12,277 nt of DNA, from contig DBTR01000021.1 of NCBI GenBank assembly GCA_002307145.1, forward strand, positions 1-12,277, given 5' to 3'. This DNA is from Rhodospirillum sp. UBA1311 (GTDB lineage: Bacteria; Pseudomonadota; Alphaproteobacteria; Rhodospirillales; Rhodospirillaceae). Of the stretch, positions 8,222 to 12,277 are shown piece after piece. A program made the translations under genes and the position numbers. Numbering within the stretch: position 1 is the first letter of the stretch; each line of letters starts with the position of its first letter. A model generated the notes under the pieces. The model made no database searches. It had not been told where the DNA came from and was given only the letters and a program-made list of their open reading frames with translations.

Positions 8222-9109
8222 ATGCGCCGCAAGATTCCCAGTCATTCCGCGCTCATGGCGTTCGAGGCGGCGGCGCGGCACGGCAGCTTCGCGCGCGCGG
8301 CCGACGAGTTGGCCCTGACCGAAGGCGCGATCAGCCGCCAGATCGGCCGGTTGGAAGCGTTCCTCGGCGTCACGCTGTTCTCGCGGGTGGGTAATCGTGT
8401 CCGGCTTCTGCCAAATGGAGAGCGCTATGCCGCTCAGGTTCGCGAGTCACTCGACCGGCTGGAGCGTGACAGCCAATACCTGATGGGACAACCCAGCGAC
8501 GGCGCGAGCCTCGACATCGCCACCATCCCGACCTTCGCCACGCGTTGGCTTATTCCCCGCCTGCCACGGTTCCGGGAGAAGCACCCCAACATCATCGTGC
8601 ATCTTGCCGAACGGATGGAGCCATTTGTCCTTGCCGGAAGCGGCTTCGATGCGGCAATCCATTTCGAGCATCCTGCCTGGACCGGAATGAAAACGCTGCG
8701 GCTGTTGCACGAGACGTTGGTTCCGGTCTGCCATCCGGCACTTCTCGGCGACGGCGAAGGCGCGGCATCCTTGGATGACCTGCCGCGTCTTCATCGGCGT
8801 CAAAACCCGGACGCCTGGCAACGCTATGCGCAGGAAACCGGAATCGCACTGACCAACCCGGCGGTCGGTGCGCGTTACGATCTTCACTCCATGCAGATCG
8901 CGGCCGCGCTGGCCGGTCTTGGCGTCGCACTGGTGCCGCGTCTCTACATCGAAGCGGAATTGGCGGAAGGTCGTCTGGTCGCGCCGTGGCCCGATGGCCA
9001 GTCGATCTCCAAGACGTTTTGTCTCATCCTCCCGGAGCCGATCGGACTGAGCGGAACGCCGATCCAGGCGTTCGTCGAATGGGTGGTGGACGAGGCAAAG
9101 GGCTCGTAA
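8222..9109 (+). CDS. LysR-family transcriptional regulator, GcvA-like
   Basis: A 295-residue LysR protein. The opening MRRKIPSHSALMAFEAAARHG, with FARAADELALTEGAISRQIGRLE and LGVTLFSRVGNRVRLLPNG, matches the helix-turn-helix of the GcvA subgroup (AAARHGSF and VS/ISRQI). The effector domain has LDIATIPTFATRWLIPRLPRF and ends with the GcvA-like segment LAGLGVALVPR followed by LAEGRLVAPW. The ATG at 8222 is preferred because AGGAG sits at 8212-8216; a GTG at 8180 would add 14 unconserved residues. It is divergent from the three-gene MBL/tautomerase operon and probably regulates it. It ends 13 bases from the convergent cbbP stop. Its sequence does not look like CbbR, so control of the RuBisCO genes is not implied by proximity. 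Confidence 0.92.
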   Translation: MRRKIPSHSALMAFEAAARHGSFARAADELALTEGAISRQIGRLEAFLGVTLFSRVGNRVRLLPNGERYAAQVRESLDRLERDSQYLMGQPSDGASLDIATIPTFATRWLIPRLPRFREKHPNIIVHLAERMEPFVLAGSGFDAAIHFEHPAWTGMKTLRLLHETLVPVCHPALLGDGEGAASLDDLPRLHRRQNPDAWQRYAQETGIALTNPAVGARYDLHSMQIAAALAGLGVALVPRLYIEAELAEGRLVAPWPDGQSISKTFCLILPEPIGLSGTPIQAFVEWVVDEAKGS

Positions 9110-9122
9110 GCCGAATGGCCTG

Positions 9123-10004
9123 TTACCCCATCAGGCAGCGGCGGTCTTCGACGATGCGGCGGAGGATGGGGGTGAGGGCCATTTCCATGGCGAGGCCGGT
9201 TTTGCCGCCGGGGACGACGATGGTGTTGCGGCGGGACATCCAGGAGCCTTGGAGCATCTGGAGCAGGTAGGGGAAGTCGACGCGCAGGAGTTCGGGCTGG
9301 CGGAAGCGGATCACCGTCAGGCTTTCGTCGGCGGTGGGGATATCGCGGGCGATCAGCGGGTTGGAGGTGTCGACCACCGGCACGCGCTGGAAGTTGATGT
9401 CGGTCGCCTCGAACTGCGGGATGACGTAGCGGACGTAGTCGTCCATGCGGCGGAGGATGGTGTCGACGACGGCTTCTTCCGAGTAGCCGCGGATATGGGT
9501 GTCGCGGTGGATCTTCTGGATCCATTCGAGGTTGATCACCGGCGCGACGCCGACCTTCAGGTCGACGTACTGGCAGAGGTCGACGGTTTCGGTCTTGAGG
9601 CAGCCGTGCAGGCCTTCGTAGAACAGCAGGTCGGTGCCGCGAGGGACCGGCTCCCACGGCGTGAAGGTGCCCGCGACGCCGCCGACGAGGGCGGCTTCCT
9701 TTTTGTTGTGGAGGTAGCGCCTTGTGCGGCCGCCGCCTTCCTTGGCCCAGTCGCGGAACAGGGTTTCGAGTTCGGGCCAGAGGTTGCCTTCGGGGCCGAA
9801 GTGGCTGATGCGGCGCCCGGCGGCTTCCGCCTCGCGGATTTTCTCCTGGATTTCGCAGCGGGTGTAGCGGTGGAAGCCGTCGCCCTCGACGATCGCCGCG
9901 ACGATGCCCTCGCGCCGGAACATGTGCTCGAAGGCTTCGCGCACCGTGCTGGTGCCCGCGCCGGACGAACCGGTGACGACGACGATAGGGTATCTGCGCG
10001 ACAT
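9123..10004 (-). CDS. cbbP: Phosphoribulokinase (class I, proteobacterial)
   Basis: A 293-residue enzyme that phosphorylates ribulose 5-phosphate with ATP to ribulose 1,5-bisphosphate, the RuBisCO substrate. The P-loop is at residues 12-20 (GSSGAGTST). VEGDGFHRYTR places Asp42, His45 and Arg49 at exactly the positions known from the Rhodobacter sphaeroides class I enzyme. FGPEGNLWPELE, LFYEGLHG, WIQKIHRD and NPLIARDIPTADES are characteristic family segments. Length is normal for the octameric class I form rather than the redox-regulated plant or cyanobacterial class II, and no regulatory cysteine pair is apparent. It starts 32 bases after the cbbM stop, so both are probably on one transcript. 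Its Shine-Dalgarno is weak (GGATC about 12 bases upstream). It converges on the GcvA-like LysR gene. Confidence 0.96.
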   Translation of the reverse strand: MSRRYPIVVVTGSSGAGTSTVREAFEHMFRREGIVAAIVEGDGFHRYTRCEIQEKIREAEAAGRRISHFGPEGNLWPELETLFRDWAKEGGGRTRRYLHNKKEAALVGGVAGTFTPWEPVPRGTDLLFYEGLHGCLKTETVDLCQYVDLKVGVAPVINLEWIQKIHRDTHIRGYSEEAVVDTILRRMDDYVRYVIPQFEATDINFQRVPVVDTSNPLIARDIPTADESLTVIRFRQPELLRVDFPYLLQMLQGSWMSRRNTIVVPGGKTGLAMEMALTPILRRIVEDRRCLMG

Positions 10005-10036
10005 GGTGCTTTGATCCGCGAGAGGAAGACGGGGCC

Positions 10037-11407
10037 CTAGCCCGCGAGGGTGTCTCGCCAGCCGGGATAGAGCGCGTCCGCATCGTGGGGAAAGGAGTAG
10101 AACGCCCGCGCGAGGTCGGCGTGGTCGCGGGCGAAGGCGGGTAGATCGGCGCCTTCGCGCCAGGCTTCCACAGCCGCGCGCAGCGATCGTGCTCCGGCCG
10201 CCGGTCCGTCGAGATGACCGAAAGCGCCGCCCCCAGCGGTGAGGATCACGTTGGCATGCTTCAGGTTGGCGAAAAAACCCGGAAGACGCAAGGCGTTCAT
10301 GCCGCCGGAGACGATCGGCGTTGCGGCTTTCATGCCGCCCCACTCCTGGCGGAACGCCGGACCCTGGACTGTTTGCCGGTCGAGCACGTCGGCGATGGCG
10401 CGGTCCTCGGGTCCGCCTTCCATCTTGCCGAAGCCCATGCCGCCGGTGTGGAGGCCGGAGGCCCCCATCATCCGCGCGAGCTTGGCGAGGACGAAGGCGG
10501 TGTAGCCGCGCTTCGACTGGCGCGAGGTGATCATGCCGTGCCCGGCGCGGTGGTAGTGGAGGAACTGGTTGGGGAAGTTGCGGCGCACCGTCGCCACCGC
10601 CGTCGGCCCGGCGACGAAGCCGTCGACGAGGAAGGCGACGTGGCTCGCGTTGTCGCCGAAGGTTTCGAGGATGACGTGGGCGCGGGCGAGAATCTCCGCC
10701 GGGTCGTCGGCGGTGATGTTGGCCGAGAACAGCTTGGCCTCGCCGGTTTCGTCCTGCGCGCGGGCCATCGCGTCGGCGACGGCGCGGATGGTCTCCTTGA
10801 GCGGCGCGAAGATCTGGTTGCCCTGCGGTTCGTCGTTCTTGATGAAGTCGCCGCCCTTCCAGAATCCATGGCAGGCCTCGGCGAAGGGCTGGGGGCGCAG
10901 GCCCAGCTTCGGCTTGATGATCGTGCCGATGATCGGGCCGCCGTCGACCTCGGGGCGGCCGAGAACGCGCCAGAGGTCGGCGATGTTGGCCGCCGGGCCG
11001 TCGAAGGCGGCGAGGAACGCGGGTGGGGCGTAGAAATCGTGGAGCTTGGCGTAGGCGATGTCGTCCATGCCCTGGTTGTTGCCCACCGCGAGGGTGAGGA
11101 ACGAGGCGATCATCGCCTTGCCGTCGATGATGTTTCGGTCGAAGAGTGCGATGGGGAAGGCGATCTTCATCAGTTCGCGGTCGGGGTCGACCTCGTAGAC
11201 CAGGGCGTCGACCCCCCGGGTGAAGTCGTCGGTGGTACAGACCTCGACGTTGGTGCCGGTCGAGGACTCGGCGGCGAAGTGTGCGGCGGCGGCAAGGTAG
11301 GTGCCGCGCTTCGGCTTCATCGCATAGGCGCACAGCACATGGCCGCCGCCCGCGATCAGGGATGCCTCGTCGAGTTCGAGGGCGGCATAACGGTTCGACT
11401 GGTCCAT
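10037..11407 (-). CDS. cbbM: Ribulose bisphosphate carboxylase, form II
   Basis: A 456-residue RuBisCO that carboxylates ribulose 1,5-bisphosphate in the Calvin cycle. It matches Rhodospirillum rubrum CbbM with one early single-residue deletion, so active-site positions are one lower: Lys165 in TIIKPKLGL (R. rubrum Lys166), the carbamylated Lys190 with Asp192 and Glu193 in GGDFIKNDE, His286, His320 and loop-6 Lys328 in GFGKMEG. All catalytic residues are present, so this is a true carboxylase and not a RuBisCO-like protein. Form II enzymes work as large-subunit dimers or dimer multiples without a small subunit, and none is encoded here. The start has a good GGAGG 4-8 bases upstream of ATG 11407. 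cbbP follows 32 bases downstream. Form II typically serves high-CO2, low-O2 conditions, consistent with a purple-bacterium-like or microaerobic autotroph. Confidence 0.97.
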   Translation of the reverse strand: MDQSNRYAALELDEASLIAGGGHVLCAYAMKPKRGTYLAAAAHFAAESSTGTNVEVCTTDDFTRGVDALVYEVDPDRELMKIAFPIALFDRNIIDGKAMIASFLTLAVGNNQGMDDIAYAKLHDFYAPPAFLAAFDGPAANIADLWRVLGRPEVDGGPIIGTIIKPKLGLRPQPFAEACHGFWKGGDFIKNDEPQGNQIFAPLKETIRAVADAMARAQDETGEAKLFSANITADDPAEILARAHVILETFGDNASHVAFLVDGFVAGPTAVATVRRNFPNQFLHYHRAGHGMITSRQSKRGYTAFVLAKLARMMGASGLHTGGMGFGKMEGGPEDRAIADVLDRQTVQGPAFRQEWGGMKAATPIVSGGMNALRLPGFFANLKHANVILTAGGGAFGHLDGPAAGARSLRAAVEAWREGADLPAFARDHADLARAFYSFPHDADALYPGWRDTLAG

Positions 11408-11599
11408 GGAGCCTCCGGCTACGGGGCGAACCGGCAAAGGGTAGGGAATGCGCATCGCACCCGCAAGGCCTACCTTTTCCGATAAGGGTTGATTTCGTCC
11501 GCCAAGGCCGTAAAGTCTGCGCCGACCAAGAAACCACCCGGGGCCGACCGCATTTCGCGGTGCGGTTCCTTCGTGTTTGCCGATTGACCGGAGTCGCCG
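11408..11599. promoter_or_regulatory. Divergent cbbM / ettA intergenic region
   Basis: This 192-base gap must hold the promoters for cbbM (leftward) and ettA (rightward). A 6-bp inverted pair, ACCGCA (11547-11552) and TGCGGT (11561-11566), lies in the future ettA leader. An ATGCGCAT palindrome lies near 11450 on the cbbM side. I see no convincing sigma-70 boxes and no clear CbbR-type site, so the call is by position rather than by motif. Confidence 0.4.
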
Positions 11600-12277
11600 A
11601 TGGCCGCCTACCAGTACGTCTACGTGATGAACCAGCTGACCAAGACCTATCCCGGCGGGAAGGAAATCATGAAGGGCCTGTCCCTTTCGTTCCTCCCCGG
11701 CGCCAAGATCGGCGTGCTTGGTCCGAACGGTGCGGGCAAGTCGACGCTGCTCAAGATCATGGCGGGCATCGATACCGAGTTCGGCGGCGAGGCCTGGGCG
11801 GCGGAAGGCGCGAAGGTCGGCTACCTCGAACAGGAGCCGCAGCTCGACCCGACCAAGACCGTTCTGGAAAACGTCATGGACGGCTGCGCCGAGGTCAACG
11901 GCTTGCTGCAGCGCTTCGAGGAAGTCTCGGCCCGCTTCGGCGAAGACCTCACCGACGACGAGATGAACGACCTGATCGCCGAGCAGGCGGAACTTCAGGA
12001 AAAGATCGACGCGGCCAACGCGTGGGATCTCCAGCGCACCGTCGAGATCGCGATGGACGCGCTGCGCTGCCCGCCGGGCGATGCCGACGTCACCGTGCTC
12101 TCCGGCGGCGAACGCCGCCGCGTCGCGCTCTGCCGCCTGCTGCTCGCCAAGCCCGACATGCTGCTCCTCGACGAGCCGACCAACCACCTGGACGCCGAAT
12201 CCGTCCTCTGGCTGGAAAAGCATCTTGAGGAATACGCAGGCACCGTCGTCTGCGTCACCCACGATCGCTACTTCCTC
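11600..12277 (+). CDS. ettA: ABC-F translation factor EttA (5' part only)
   Basis: The first 226 codons of a protein normally about 555 residues long; it runs off the window. EttA binds the ribosomal E site and gates entry into elongation according to the ATP/ADP ratio, without transporting anything. The first ABC domain is nearly complete: Walker A GPNGAGKST at about residues 42-50, signature LSGGERRRVALCRLLL, Walker B MLLLDEPTNHLDAES, and the switch histidine in VTHDRYFL at the window end. The arm region between Walker A and the signature contains a charged helical stretch (about residues 120-145). The N-terminus MAAYQYVYVM is an alphaproteobacterial-style EttA start. GGAG at 11590-11593, 6 bases before ATG 11600, supports the start. 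It is divergent from cbbM; no functional link is implied. Confidence 0.93.
   Translation, partial: MAAYQYVYVMNQLTKTYPGGKEIMKGLSLSFLPGAKIGVLGPNGAGKSTLLKIMAGIDTEFGGEAWAAEGAKVGYLEQEPQLDPTKTVLENVMDGCAEVNGLLQRFEEVSARFGEDLTDDEMNDLIAEQAELQEKIDAANAWDLQRTVEIAMDALRCPPGDADVTVLSGGERRRVALCRLLLAKPDMLLLDEPTNHLDAESVLWLEKHLEEYAGTVVCVTHDRYFL

Noticed and set aside
8222..9109. The LysR gene next to cbbP as cbbR
   Set aside because: It has GcvA-subgroup sequence features, is convergent rather than divergent with the cbb genes, and pairs with the MBL/tautomerase operon across an operator-like repeat.
9123..11407. RuBisCO-like protein (form IV) instead of a true RuBisCO
   Set aside because: All catalytic lysines, the carbamylation lysine with its Asp/Glu ligands, and loop 6 are intact, and a phosphoribulokinase is in the same operon.
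10005..11537. N-terminal extension of the phosphoribulokinase frame to 11537
   Set aside because: It is a shifted-frame shadow of cbbM; the family start MSRRYPIV is at 10004.
11408..12262. Upstream extension of the cbbM frame to 12262
   Set aside because: The extension is antisense to ettA. The RuBisCO N-terminus matches R. rubrum from MDQS at 11407, which has a strong GGAGG before it.

Overview
The window carries ten intact or near-intact genes, two genes cut by its ends and one decayed gene. Most of it looks like a high-GC alphaproteobacterium of the Rhodospirillales type. The RuBisCO resembles the form II enzyme of Rhodospirillum rubrum almost residue for residue in its active-site segments, and the EttA start and Walker A region resemble alphaproteobacterial versions. 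The first ~1.35 kb looks different: it is strongly CTG-biased and carries tandem GGGACTC-type heptamers that I associate with Xanthomonadaceae intergenic DNA. The left end may therefore come from another lineage, either by transfer or by a chimeric assembly. Taxonomic statements are by recall and eye, not by search.

Layout. 1-1166 (+): C-terminal part of an FMN/3Fe-4S glutamate-synthase-like protein. 1171-1363: two heptamer repeat tracts between convergent genes, the second running into the 3' end of the next gene. 1276-3746 (-): nhaA (Na+/H+ antiporter) followed by a flavoprotein of the HI0933/TIGR03862 type, overlapping by ATGA. 3854-4801 (-): a ten-helix EamA/DMT exporter, divergent from a LysR regulator (4913-5821, +). 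A perfect 8-bp palindrome containing T-N11-A lies between them. 5824-5869: two adjacent GC-rich hairpins. 5896-6164 (+): a VOC/glyoxalase gene broken by an internal deletion.

6310-8053 (-) is a tight three-gene operon: an unassigned 181-residue alpha/beta protein, a Pro1 tautomerase-family protein and a metallo-beta-lactamase-fold hydrolase. It diverges from a GcvA-like LysR gene (8222-9109, +), with a 9-bp inverted repeat between them. This block is lower in GC (about 60-63% in lines counted by hand, against about 65-78% in flanking genes) and looks like an acquired catabolic or detoxification cassette. It is the best candidate here for something undescribed.

9123-11407 (-): cbbM (form II RuBisCO) then cbbP (phosphoribulokinase), the two enzymes specific to the Calvin cycle, in one operon. 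Neither LysR gene in the window sits where a cbbR normally would. 11600-12277 (+): the start of ettA, an ABC-F translation factor, divergent from cbbM and cut by the window end. No rRNA, tRNA, CRISPR array or transposase was seen. No gene-free stretch exceeds 200 bases.
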